Shown here in pieces: positions 7,556-15,091 of a stretch of DNA of 64,000 nt. The translations under genes and the position numbers were made by a program. This stretch comes from Saccharopolyspora dendranthemae. Lineage in GTDB: Bacteria; Actinomycetota; Actinomycetes; Mycobacteriales; Pseudonocardiaceae. Under the pieces are notes generated by a model. It ran no database searches. It was not told the origin of the DNA and was given only the letters and a program-made list of their open reading frames with translations. Where the stretch lies: positions 496,001-560,000 of the forward strand of contig NZ_VIWX01000005.1 in NCBI RefSeq assembly GCF_007829955.1. Direction: 5' to 3'. The first letter of the stretch is position 1. The number at the start of each line of letters is the position of its first letter.

Positions 7556-9018
7556 CCCGGCCCGACTTGATCATCCGCGACGTTCGCGTGGTCCGCCCCG
7601 GCGGCGGCGAGCCCGTCGCCGCCGACATCGCCGTCACCGGTGGCGTCGTCTCCGAAGTCGGCCCCGGGCTGGCCGTTCCGGAGGGAACCGAGGTGCACGA
7701 GGGACGCGGACAGCTCGCGTTCCCGGGCGTCGTCGACGCCCACCAGCACTGGGGCATCTACAACCCGCTGTCCGACGACACCGCAACGGAGAGCCGGGCG
7801 TGCGCGCAGGGCGGCGTGACGACCTCGCTGACCTACATGCGCACCGGGCAGTACTACCTGAACCGGGGCGGCCCCTACTCCGAGGTCTTCCCGGAGGTGC
7901 TCGCCGCGGCCGAGGGGAAGTCCTACGTGGACTACGCGTTCCACCTGGCGCCCATGCAGTCCTCGCACATCGACGAGATCCCGTCGCTGGTGCGCGACCA
8001 CGGCGTGACGTCCTTCAAGATCTTCATGTTCTACGGGAGTCACGGCCTGCACGGACGTTCCACCGATCAGAGCGACTTCCTGATGATCCCGGAGGGCGAG
8101 CGCTACGACATCGCCCACTTCGAGTTCGTGATGCGCGGCATCCAGGCCGCCCGCGAGGCGAATCCGGACATCGCCGACCAGATCTCCCTGTCCCTGCACT
8201 GCGAGACCGCCGAGATCATGACCGCCTACACGCGGCTGGTCGAGGAGGAGGGGTCGCTGTCCGGGCTGGAGGCCTACAGCGCTTCGCGCCCGCCGCACTC
8301 CGAAGGCCTGGCGGTGACCATCGCCTCCTACCTCGCGCACGAGACCGGGCTGCCCACCATCAACCTGCTGCACCTGTCGTCGGCGAAGGCGATGGAGGCC
8401 GCGATGCTGATGGCCAAGACCTTCCCGCACGTCGACTTCCGGCGGGAGGTCACCATCGGGCACCTGCTCGCCGACGTCACCACGGCCGACGGGATCGGCG
8501 GCAAGGTCAACCCGCCGCTGCGCCCGAGGGCCGACGTCGAGAAGTTGTGGGATCACCTGCTCGCCGGTGACGTCAGCTGGGTCGTGTCCGACCACGCCTG
8601 CTGCCGCGAGGAGAAGAAGTTCGGTCAGCAGCCCGACGACGTGTTCTCGGCGAAGTCCGGGTTCGGCGGAACCGAATACCTCCTGCCCGGTCTCGTCGGC
8701 GAGGGCCGCAAGCGCGGCCTGCCGATGTCGACCGTCGCCGAACTCGTGTCGACCAACCCGGCCCGCAGGCTCGGACTGCCCACGAAGGGCGACATCGCAC
8801 CGGGTTTCGACGCCGACATCGCGCTGGTGGACCCGGATCGCTCCTTCGTGGTGGACCCGGCGGACTCCGAATCCACCCAGGAGTACACGCCCTTCCGCGG
8901 CATGGAGATCGGTTCGACGGTCGAGACGACGTTCCTGCGGGGACAGCGGATCTTCGACGAAGGCCAGGTGCGCGGCGAACCGCGAGGCACCTACCTGCAC
9001 CGCCCGACGGGGCGTTGA
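7552..9018 (+). CDS. cyclic amidohydrolase (hydantoinase/dihydropyrimidinase/allantoinase type)
   Basis: 488-aa metal-dependent amidohydrolase. All elements of the binuclear site are visible: DAHQHW (HxH, about residues 61-66), TSFKIFMFY with the Lys expected to be carboxylated, His in SLHCET, His in NLLHLSS and Asp in VVSDHACC. The FGGTEYLLPGL block and C-terminal GDIAPGFDADIALVDP are typical of dihydropyrimidinase, allantoinase and dihydroorotase relatives. Expected reaction: hydrolytic opening of a cyclic amide, imide or ureide. ATG overlaps the flavoprotein stop (7552-7555). No N-carbamoyl amidohydrolase is present nearby, so a classic hydantoin-to-amino-acid route is incomplete here. Confidence 0.87.
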   Translation: MTRPDLIIRDVRVVRPGGGEPVAADIAVTGGVVSEVGPGLAVPEGTEVHEGRGQLAFPGVVDAHQHWGIYNPLSDDTATESRACAQGGVTTSLTYMRTGQYYLNRGGPYSEVFPEVLAAAEGKSYVDYAFHLAPMQSSHIDEIPSLVRDHGVTSFKIFMFYGSHGLHGRSTDQSDFLMIPEGERYDIAHFEFVMRGIQAAREANPDIADQISLSLHCETAEIMTAYTRLVEEEGSLSGLEAYSASRPPHSEGLAVTIASYLAHETGLPTINLLHLSSAKAMEAAMLMAKTFPHVDFRREVTIGHLLADVTTADGIGGKVNPPLRPRADVEKLWDHLLAGDVSWVVSDHACCREEKKFGQQPDDVFSAKSGFGGTEYLLPGLVGEGRKRGLPMSTVAELVSTNPARRLGLPTKGDIAPGFDADIALVDPDRSFVVDPADSESTQEYTPFRGMEIGSTVETTFLRGQRIFDEGQVRGEPRGTYLHRPTGR

Positions 9019-9071
9019 TCCCCGCTCCTGAACAACTCGCGTGAGAGCGTGCCGATTCGAGGGAATCCACC

Positions 9072-10352
9072 ATGAGCACACGGTTCCGCTTCGTGACGCT
9101 GGGGCTGATCGTCAGCCTCATCGTCATCAACTACATCGACCGCAGCGCGGTCTCCTACGCGGTCGAACCGCTGGAGGCGGCCTTCGGGATCACCACCGCG
9201 CAGTACGGGATCATCAGTTCCGTCTTCTCCGTCGGCTACATGGTCGCGGCGTTCCTGTCCGGGCCGCTGGTGGACCGGTTCGGGTGCCGCCGGGTGCTGC
9301 TGACCGCGGTCGCGCTGTTCTCGGTCACCACGGCGCTGATCCCCGTCGCCGGATCGTTCGCGGGCCTGCTGATCATCCGGCTGCTGCTGGGGATCGGTGA
9401 GGCACCGGCGTTCCCGGCGGCGACCAGGACGGTCAGCCGCTGGCTGCCGATCCGCGAGCGCGGCGTCGCCCTGGCGCTGTGCGGCGGTGTCGCGGTCTCC
9501 GGCAGCTTGCTGATCTCCGGTCCGCTGCTGACCGGGCTGATGGAACTCGCGGGCTGGCGCGGGATGTTCTGGACCCTGGCGGTCTTCGGCGTGGTCTGGG
9601 CGGTCTTCGCGAGCTGGCTGCTGCGCGACCTGCCGCAGGAATCGCGGCGGGTCAACGCCGCCGAGCGCGCGCTGATCGCCTCGGACCAGGAGGCGGAGGC
9701 CGGTTCGGGTCGTGCGCCGGTGCGGTGGCGCCCGCTGCTGACCAACCGGAACCTGTGGGTGGTCGCGGGCGGCTACTTCGCGTGGGGCTTCATGTTCTGG
9801 GGCTTCATGTACTGGCTGCCGTCGTTCCTGTCCCAGGCCTACGGGCTCAGCGTCAAGCAGGCCGGCGCGTTCTCGATCGCGCCGTGGGCGTGCGGCATCG
9901 TGGGCGCGCTGGCGGGCGGCGTGATCGTCGACCGGGTCTACCGGCGCAGCCCGAAGATCCGCAGCAGGTTCGCGGTGATGGGCGTGGCGCTGCTGCTGGC
10001 CGGGTGCTCGCTGGTGCCGCTGGCGATCGCGCCCACCCTGACCGTCGCGTTGATCTCGATCTCGCTGGGCGTCGGGTTCGGCTTCATCACCGGCGGGATC
10101 TGGTGGGTCGCCTCCATCGATGCGGCCCCGGACCAGCCCGGCAGCGCGGCGGGATTCGCCGACGCGGCGTTCGCGGCCTCCGGGATCGTGGCGCCTTCGG
10201 TGATGGGCTTCATCGTGTCCAGCACGGGGAGCTTCACCAGCGGTTTCGTCGTGATGGCCGGGCTCGCGGTGGCCGGTGCGCTGCTGATGCTGCTGGTGCC
10301 GCGCGAGCGCGTCGAGAGCTCCGAATCCGCGACCGTCACGAGCGGGGCATGA
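9072..10352 (+). CDS. MFS transporter, anion:cation symporter-like
   Basis: 426-aa, 12-segment major facilitator. The first helix ends in INYIDRSAVSYA, as in the ACS subfamily (glucarate, hexuronate, phthalate and tricarballylate carriers); loop 2-3 contains GPLVDRFGCRR and loop 4 RLLLGIGEAPAFPAATRTVSRWLP, both subfamily hallmarks. Located between the amidohydrolase (53 nt gap) and a second MmgE/PrpD gene, whose ATG overlaps its stop. It probably imports the organic anion degraded by this island. It is an inner-membrane protein with cytoplasmic termini. Confidence 0.88.
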   Translation: MSTRFRFVTLGLIVSLIVINYIDRSAVSYAVEPLEAAFGITTAQYGIISSVFSVGYMVAAFLSGPLVDRFGCRRVLLTAVALFSVTTALIPVAGSFAGLLIIRLLLGIGEAPAFPAATRTVSRWLPIRERGVALALCGGVAVSGSLLISGPLLTGLMELAGWRGMFWTLAVFGVVWAVFASWLLRDLPQESRRVNAAERALIASDQEAEAGSGRAPVRWRPLLTNRNLWVVAGGYFAWGFMFWGFMYWLPSFLSQAYGLSVKQAGAFSIAPWACGIVGALAGGVIVDRVYRRSPKIRSRFAVMGVALLLAGCSLVPLAIAPTLTVALISISLGVGFGFITGGIWWVASIDAAPDQPGSAAGFADAAFAASGIVAPSVMGFIVSSTGSFTSGFVVMAGLAVAGALLMLLVPRERVESSESATVTSGA

Positions 10353-11716
10353 CCGTGGCCGAGCGGGGATCCCGGCAGGACCGCGTTCGCGGCGCCGTGC
10401 AACACCTGGGCGAGTGGGCGGCCGAGCTGCGCTGGTCCGACGTCCCGGACGAGGTCCGGGAACGGGTGCTGACCGTGCTGGTCGACGCCGTGGCGGTCAC
10501 CGCGCTCGGCTCGCGCGAACCCGCGCAGCGGGCGTTCGTCGACGCCTGGGACCCGCCGGCCGGGCCGGCGCCCCTGTTCGGGACCGGCCGGTCGGTCGCG
10601 GTGGACGCGGCCGCGTGGTTGAACGCCACGGCGTCGGTCCGGCTCGAACTCGACGACGGGCACCGGCTCGCAGGCGGACATCCTGCGGCGCACGGCTTTC
10701 CGGCCGTTCTCGCCCTGGCCTCGCGAGCGGCGACCACGGGTGCCGACCTGTGCAGCGCGCTGCTGGTCGCCTACGAGGTCGCCGCCCGGTTCGGTCGTGC
10801 CACCCGGCTCCGGCCGGGAACCCATCCGCACGGCAACTGGGGCGTGGCCGGTGCCGGTGCGGGCTGCGCCCGCGTCCTGGGGCTGAGCGGTGACGACGCG
10901 GCGGTCGCGATCGACGCCGCGAGCGGTCTGCCGATCGCGGGGCCGTTCTCCGCGGCGCTGGACGGGAACCCGGTTCGCGACGCCTGGGTGGGCGCGTCGA
11001 ACCAGTCCGGCCTGGCCGCAGCGCGATTGGCCGCCTCCGGGACCGGGCACCTGACCGGGGTGGCGGCGGAATCGCTCGGGGACCTGCTCGGCGTCCTCGA
11101 CCCGGCCGCGCTCGACGACGGCCTGGGGGAGCGCTGGGAAGTCCTCGGCGGCTACTTCAAGCAGCACTCGTCCTGCTCGTTCACCCACGCCGCGGTCGAC
11201 GCGGCGCTGTCGCTGCGGGAGCGCATCGACGGCGACGCGGGCGAGGTGCTGGTCGAGATCCACTCGCTGGGTGCGCAGCTCGACCGCACGAGGTGGCCGA
11301 CGCCGCTGGCCGCGATGTTCTCGCTGCCCTTCGTCGTCGCCACCGCCCTGCTCCGGGGACACGTCGTCCCGGCCGACCTGTCGCAGACCGCGCTGGCCGA
11401 TCCCCTCACGGCCGACCTCGCCCGGCGCATCACCGTCCGCGCAGCGCCCGACCTGGACGCCCGGCTACCGGCGGAGCGCCCGGTCCGCGTCACCGTGGAC
11501 ACGCCCGGCGGCAGGCACGTCGAGGAGCGCCCGAACCCGGTCGGCGACGCGGATTTCCAGCCCTTCACCGCCGACGACAGGTTTCGCGTCCTCGGCGACC
11601 TGCTCGGCGCCCCCGAGGTGGTCGCGGACGCCCGCAACCACCTCGCCGAGCTCCCGGGCGCGGCGGACGCGGGGGAACTGCTGCGCTCGCTCGGTTCGGC
11701 GATCCGCTTCCGATGA
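10349..11716 (+). CDS. MmgE/PrpD family protein (second paralog, divergent site)
   Basis: 455-aa MmgE/PrpD protein, only distantly related to the first paralog. The signature region reads RLELDDGHRLAGGHPAAHG instead of HSLDFDDTH, and the block that carries a Lys in the first paralog reads GNPVRDAWVGASNQSGL, so the presumed catalytic Lys is absent. The C-terminal YFKQHSSCSFTHAAVDAAL block is kept. The divergent site suggests a different reaction such as isomerisation or epimerisation rather than dehydration, but that is inference. ATG overlaps the transporter stop by ATGA. The rightward arm therefore carries its own MmgE protein, separate from that of the left arm. Confidence 0.85.
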   Translation: MTVAERGSRQDRVRGAVQHLGEWAAELRWSDVPDEVRERVLTVLVDAVAVTALGSREPAQRAFVDAWDPPAGPAPLFGTGRSVAVDAAAWLNATASVRLELDDGHRLAGGHPAAHGFPAVLALASRAATTGADLCSALLVAYEVAARFGRATRLRPGTHPHGNWGVAGAGAGCARVLGLSGDDAAVAIDAASGLPIAGPFSAALDGNPVRDAWVGASNQSGLAAARLAASGTGHLTGVAAESLGDLLGVLDPAALDDGLGERWEVLGGYFKQHSSCSFTHAAVDAALSLRERIDGDAGEVLVEIHSLGAQLDRTRWPTPLAAMFSLPFVVATALLRGHVVPADLSQTALADPLTADLARRITVRAAPDLDARLPAERPVRVTVDTPGGRHVEERPNPVGDADFQPFTADDRFRVLGDLLGAPEVVADARNHLAELPGAADAGELLRSLGSAIRFR

Positions 11717-11727
11717 GGAGGAACCGC

Positions 11728-12366
11728 ATGCTGATCCACGCCGTCACCCCGATCGCCGTCGGAGCTGCCGAGGTAGCCCGCCGCCAGGCCCGCTACAACG
11801 CGCTGTCCCCGGCGGAAGTCCAGGTCGTGCTGACCGACTTGCCCCCGGACGGTCCGCGCGCCCTCAACACCGCCGACGACGTGCGCCGATCCGAGAAGCT
11901 GGTCGCCGCAGCCCTGTCCGACGCGCCGGAGTGCGACGCCGTGCTCCCGGATTGCGTGCTCGACCCCGCGGTTCCCGCCGACGGCGGTGCGCTCGGCGGC
12001 AGGCCCGCCCTCGGCCTGCTGCGGCTGACCGTCGGCGCGGCGGTCGCCGCCGGGCACCGGATCGGCGCGATCACCCGCAACGAGGCGATCGCGGCCGAAC
12101 TCCGCGACCGCATCACCGCTTACGGCTGGGACTCCTCGTTCCACGAGGTCAGCGTCCTGGACCTGGCCGTGGAGGACATCACCGACCCGGACCGCTGGGC
12201 CGCCGCGATGCGCCCCGCCCTGATCGCGGCCCGGGACGCCGGAGTCACGGCAGTGGTCAACGGCTGCTCCGCCGTCGACACGACGGCCCAGGACCCGGAC
12301 CTCCCGCTGGTCCTCGACCCGATCCGCACCGGCCTCGCCGTCCTAGCCGCACTGCAGCCACGCTGA
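11728..12366 (+). CDS. Asp/Glu/hydantoin racemase family protein
   Basis: 212-aa member of the Asp/Glu/hydantoin racemase superfamily (PF01177), which also includes maleate cis-trans isomerase and arylmalonate decarboxylase. The two catalytic cysteines expected of a two-base mechanism are visible in VLPDCVLDP and VVNGCSAVD. ATG 11728 is preferred over the ATG at 11713 because GAGGAGG (11715-11721) is well spaced from it; the earlier ATG overlaps the preceding stop and has no ribosome site. Last gene of the rightward arm before a strong terminator. In this setting it may racemise a hydantoin-like ring or isomerise an unsaturated diacid. Confidence 0.82.
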   Translation: MLIHAVTPIAVGAAEVARRQARYNALSPAEVQVVLTDLPPDGPRALNTADDVRRSEKLVAAALSDAPECDAVLPDCVLDPAVPADGGALGGRPALGLLRLTVGAAVAAGHRIGAITRNEAIAAELRDRITAYGWDSSFHEVSVLDLAVEDITDPDRWAAAMRPALIAARDAGVTAVVNGCSAVDTTAQDPDLPLVLDPIRTGLAVLAALQPR

Positions 12367-12404
12367 ACTGCGCAAACCGACATTTGGCGCCGGTCAGGCG
12401 GGTA

Positions 12405-12448
12405 CCGGTGCCGACACCGCCGGGGGAAGTTTTCGGTGTCGGCACCGG
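12405..12448. terminator. strong bidirectional hairpin terminator
   Basis: Perfect 15-bp stem (CCGGTGCCGACACCG, 12405-12419, with 12434-12448) and a 14-nt loop. It lies between the convergent racemase gene and the small gene ending at 12453 and closes the catabolic island. Confidence 0.85.
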
Positions 12449-12452
12449 AGTT

Positions 12453-12635
12453 TCAGCTCTCGACCGCGCCGTCGACCGTGGTGATTCCGACTCTCAGCGA
12501 TCGAGCGAGCTCGTCGCAGACGCGCGCGAGGACTTCCAGCTCGTCGGACTCATGGCGATCCAGTTCCACGTTCCGTGTGGTGGCGTCGATGGCGATCGCC
12601 GCAGCTCGAAGCTTGCGGCCCAACTGCGCGGTCAT
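12453..12635 (-). CDS. small hypothetical helical protein (60 aa)
   Basis: 60-aa protein, MTAQLGRKLRAA at the start, then a charged, probably all-helical sequence rich in Glu, Arg and Leu (RHESDELEVLARVCDELARS). I do not recognise a family. The ATG overlaps the TGA of the zinc-ribbon gene (12632-12635), so the two are co-translated. Small size and coupling suggest a partner of the zinc protein. No signal peptide or membrane segment. It ends 5 nt from the shared terminator. Confidence 0.55.
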   Translation of the reverse strand: MTAQLGRKLRAAAIAIDATTRNVELDRHESDELEVLARVCDELARSLRVGITTVDGAVES

Positions 12636-12868
12636 GGCGCTGATCCCGGGTGAGCCCCTATGGAACCGGGCATCGGCACGCCTGCGAGCGCATGGGCGGC
12701 CTCGTTGCACCTGGGGCAGGTGCTCCAGAACCAGGACATCTCGTCGAACGACGCCGTGACGCGCGCGCCGCACAACGTCTCGGCACTCGACCCGGCCTCG
12801 ACGGGATGGTGCGTGGCATGCCGTTGACCATCGCCAGGAGTCCAGCGAAACGGAAGCGGACTGTACAT
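12632..12868 (-). CDS. small zinc-ribbon-like actinobacterial protein (78 aa)
   Basis: 78-aa protein beginning MYSPLPFRWTPGDGQRHAT. It holds a GQRH motif, a CGARVT Cys and a CPRC pair, which could form a Cys/His zinc site: H in GQRHA, C in LCGARV, and CPRC. I have seen similar WTP-x-GQRHA...LCG...CPxC proteins near XRE/DUF397 genes in Pseudonocardiaceae; function unknown. ATG 12868 is chosen because AGAGAGG lies about 8 nt upstream; a longer reading exists but has no ribosome site. Transcribed divergently from the XRE regulator across a conserved palindrome, so probably controlled by it. Confidence 0.62.
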   Translation of the reverse strand: MYSPLPFRWTPGDGQRHATHHPVEAGSSAETLCGARVTASFDEMSWFWSTCPRCNEAAHALAGVPMPGSIGAHPGSAP

Positions 12869-12897
12869 TGAGCGACCTCTCTGTGGCGGAGAGAAAC

Positions 12898-12939
12898 CAT
12901 TTGGACTCGGAGTCATAATTCTGGCTCCGAGGCCAAATG
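12898..12939. promoter_or_regulatory. 15-bp inverted repeat operator between divergent genes
   Basis: CATTTGGACTCGGAG (12898-12912) faces CTCCGAGGCCAAATG (12925-12939), matching at 14 of 15 positions with a 12-nt AT-rich spacer. It lies between the zinc-ribbon operon and the XRE regulator gene, the ideal place for the operator of that regulator. Confidence 0.7.
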
Positions 12940-12996
12940 ATCAATCGCTAGATCGAGCGGTGTGACCAGCACGTATCCACACCTAGGATTTGGCTC

Positions 12997-13851
12997 ATGG
13001 TCGGAGCCACCGAACGCAATACCCCGAAGGCGCGCCTGCTCGGAGCCGAGCTTCGCGACCTGCGCAAAAAGGCGAGAATGACCGTGAGGGACCTTGGCGC
13101 CGAGCTAGGTCTCGCGCAGGGAACGGTGTCCCGCTACGAGCGAGGTGAGCGGACTCCGGAGATCGCCTACGTGGCCCGACTGCTCGGCGTTCTCGGAGTG
13201 ACCGGCGACCGCTACGACGAACTGATCGAGTTCGCCAAGACGGCTTCAGAACCCAACCTCGTCGCCGACAGCCGCTCAGGCATGCACTCCCACCTGATCG
13301 AACTCTCCGAGTACGACAGAGCAGCGACGCGGACGACGCATGTCGCCCCGCTGGTCGTGCCGGGGCCGTTCCAGACGCGCGCGTACGCAACCGAGATCAT
13401 GTCGACGGTGCCGCCCGACGAACGCGAAGTGCGGATTGAGATGAGGATGGCGCGACGTGAGGCGTTGTACTCCCAAGACGCAGCGATCGGCTTGATCGCA
13501 GAACGCGTGCTTTGCGAAACGATGGGCAGTGAAGCGGTCATGCTGGAACAGCTCCAGCACCTCGTGGCCCTCGCTGAGCAACCCAACATCGACATCCGAG
13601 TGATCCCGTCCTCGGTCCGGACCTGGACTTTGGCTCACAACGGTTCGTTCATCTTGTACGAGTTCGCCAAGGCTGCGCCTACAGTCCACCTCGAGCACTA
13701 CCGAGGTCCGGTGTTCCTGTACGACACCACCGATGTCGACGCCTACCGGCAAGCGCTCGATACCCTGACCACGACGGCCATGAGTCCTGAAGAATCCGCT
13801 GATCTCATGAGCGACATCGCGAAAAAGCTGGAAGGGATTCCCCAGTCATGA
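12997..13851 (+). CDS. XRE-family regulator with DUF5753 domain
   Basis: 284-aa helix-turn-helix protein. HTH residues about 15-70 (LLGAELRDLRKKARMTVRDLGAELGLAQGT and SRYERGERTPE), then a DUF5753-type C-terminal domain (SEYDRAATRTTHVAPLVVPG, QTRAYATEIM, RMARREALY, NGSFILYEF), the architecture found next to DUF397 genes throughout Actinobacteria. Such pairs influence development and antibiotic production in streptomycetes. The stop overlaps the DUF397 start by ATGA. The upstream palindrome shared with the zinc-ribbon operon suggests autoregulation. ATG 12997 is the first start; a weak AGGA precedes it. Confidence 0.9.
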   Translation: MVGATERNTPKARLLGAELRDLRKKARMTVRDLGAELGLAQGTVSRYERGERTPEIAYVARLLGVLGVTGDRYDELIEFAKTASEPNLVADSRSGMHSHLIELSEYDRAATRTTHVAPLVVPGPFQTRAYATEIMSTVPPDEREVRIEMRMARREALYSQDAAIGLIAERVLCETMGSEAVMLEQLQHLVALAEQPNIDIRVIPSSVRTWTLAHNGSFILYEFAKAAPTVHLEHYRGPVFLYDTTDVDAYRQALDTLTTTAMSPEESADLMSDIAKKLEGIPQS

Positions 13852-14039
13852 AGTTACCGACGAACTGGCGCAAGTCGTCCCGCTCCAACCCGAACGACAG
13901 CTGCGTCGAGGTCGGCCGCCTCGGCGATTCCGCCGCAGTCCGCGACACCAAGGACCGCGAGGGCGGCTACTTCACGGCCAACCCCACCCAGTGGGCGATG
14001 TTCCTGGACGCGGTGAAGTCCGACCGCTTCAACGACTGA
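13848..14039 (+). CDS. DUF397 protein
   Basis: 63-aa DUF397 protein: NWRKSSRSNPNDSCVEV, VRDTKDREGGYF and the C-terminal WAMFLDAVKSDRF are all diagnostic. It partners the preceding XRE/DUF5753 regulator, with which it is translationally coupled by ATGA. These two proteins have been proposed to work as a toxin-antitoxin-like or regulator/antagonist pair; the evidence varies by system. Soluble, cytoplasmic. Confidence 0.93.
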   Translation: MKLPTNWRKSSRSNPNDSCVEVGRLGDSAAVRDTKDREGGYFTANPTQWAMFLDAVKSDRFND

Positions 14040-14050
14040 TCAGACGGCGA

Positions 14051-14077
14051 CGGCCCCGGGCTCTACGGTCGGGGCCG
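14051..14077. terminator. hairpin terminator after the DUF397 gene
   Basis: CGGCCCCG (14051-14058) pairs with CGGGGCCG (14070-14077) across an 11-nt loop. It sits 12 nt after the DUF397 stop and faces the convergent immunity gene. Confidence 0.6.
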
Positions 14078-14126
14078 CCGCCGCACTTTCCGACCGAGAT
14101 CCGGCACTTTCACGCTTTTCCGGAAG

Positions 14127-14558
14127 TTAGCTGATCTTTTCGCGGAACCAGGCGGGCATGTGCTCATCGGTCCGCGGATAGCGTTCGAGGTCAACCTGGA
14201 ACTCCTCTGCGGACGGGGTTCCCCACTTGGGCTCGACCTCGTAGTTGTACTGGACCCGATACGTGTCAGGCTGGTCGACGGTGAACTGGATGGAGAACCA
14301 GGTTCCCTGTCCTTCGGTGTACATGCCGTGGCGCAACGTCTGGAAGTAGCGCCAGATGTACGCCGGCGGATCCCAGTGCTGGATCTCGTTGTTCTCCGTG
14401 ATCAGTCCAACGGAAGTCTGGATGTGCTTGCCGACATGGCGGTACTCGAGAACGAGCTTGGTCCAACCCTGCTCCGGGAGCGCTTCGACGAGCCGAAGTG
14501 TCAGGTCGCTGAGCAGCTCGTTCTGCTGCTCAGGCGACAACTGAAGTGGTGCGGTCAT
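14127..14558 (-). CDS. YezG/DUF600-like immunity protein (second copy)
   Basis: 143-aa protein resembling the YezG (DUF600) immunity family: TWFSIQFTVD, VQYNYEVEPKWGTPSAEEFQVDLERYPRTDEHMPAWF matches the family's C-terminal pattern of a Tyr-Asn-Tyr strand, a Pro-Trp turn, and a final DL-x-x-(Y/F)PR-x-D-x-x-(M/V)PxW(F/L). It is a homolog of the gene just upstream but clearly diverged. ATG 14558 has a GGAG site 10 nt ahead; an earlier ATG lacks one. It may neutralise a toxin variant no longer encoded here, a common arrangement in polymorphic toxin loci. AT content is higher than in neighbours, consistent with lateral exchange. Confidence 0.72.
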   Translation of the reverse strand: MTAPLQLSPEQQNELLSDLTLRLVEALPEQGWTKLVLEYRHVGKHIQTSVGLITENNEIQHWDPPAYIWRYFQTLRHGMYTEGQGTWFSIQFTVDQPDTYRVQYNYEVEPKWGTPSAEEFQVDLERYPRTDEHMPAWFREKIS

Positions 14559-14650
14559 GGTGGTGCTCCTGGCATCGTGTGCGGCTGGCATCGCGGTCGA
14601 TCGCCCTCAACGGTACTTGTTGCTGGGGTGAGTGGGGCGCCTTGTCATCT

Positions 14651-15091
14651 CTACAGGTTGGTGCCGCCCTGAACAGGTGATACTTCTGCGATCTTGGCTC
14701 TCAGCCAGTGGGGGACTGAAGCGTCGTCTCGCGGGAAATCAGCTAGATCCTGGACGAATGCCATGGGTGGGATCGGAGGCCGCCAGTCGGGGAGCTCTTC
14801 GTAGTTGTAGCTGATCTCCTGGTGTGCAGGCGGTTCCAGCTGGAGCGACGACGAGAACCAGGCTCCCCTGCCGAACTCGTACATCTCACTGCGAAGACTC
14901 ACGAAATCTTGCTTTGCTGCCACAGGAGTCTCCACTTGCGCGAAACCTCCTCCGGACAGTCGCACGGAAAGATCGAACTGCTGGATTGAACTCGTCATCA
15001 GTACCGTTGAGTTGATGCGGGACCAACCTGCGGGGGCCGCTTGGCGCAGCGCTTCAGCGATACGCGCAACGATCAGTTCAGGATTGGCCAT
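14651..15091 (-). CDS. YezG/DUF600-like immunity protein (cognate)
   Basis: 146-aa YezG-like protein: GAWFSSSLQLE, ISYNYEELPDWRPPIPPMAFVQDLADFPRDDASVPHWL. Its start lies inside the 3' end of the toxin gene (14-nt overlap, 15078-15091), the classic position of a cognate immunity gene. In Bacillus subtilis, YezG neutralises the nuclease tail of the LXG toxin YeeF, and this toxin likewise ends in a nuclease domain. Expected to bind and block that domain in the cytoplasm of the producer. ATG at 15091 is preferred over a slightly earlier start. Confidence 0.8.
   Translation of the reverse strand: MANPELIVARIAEALRQAAPAGWSRINSTVLMTSSIQQFDLSVRLSGGGFAQVETPVAAKQDFVSLRSEMYEFGRGAWFSSSLQLEPPAHQEISYNYEELPDWRPPIPPMAFVQDLADFPRDDASVPHWLRAKIAEVSPVQGGTNL

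Noticed and set aside
12636..12944. Longer version of the small zinc-ribbon/60-aa gene (163 codons, one frame)
   Set aside because: Out of frame with the zinc protein over most of its length and without ribosome site; two coupled short genes explain the region better.
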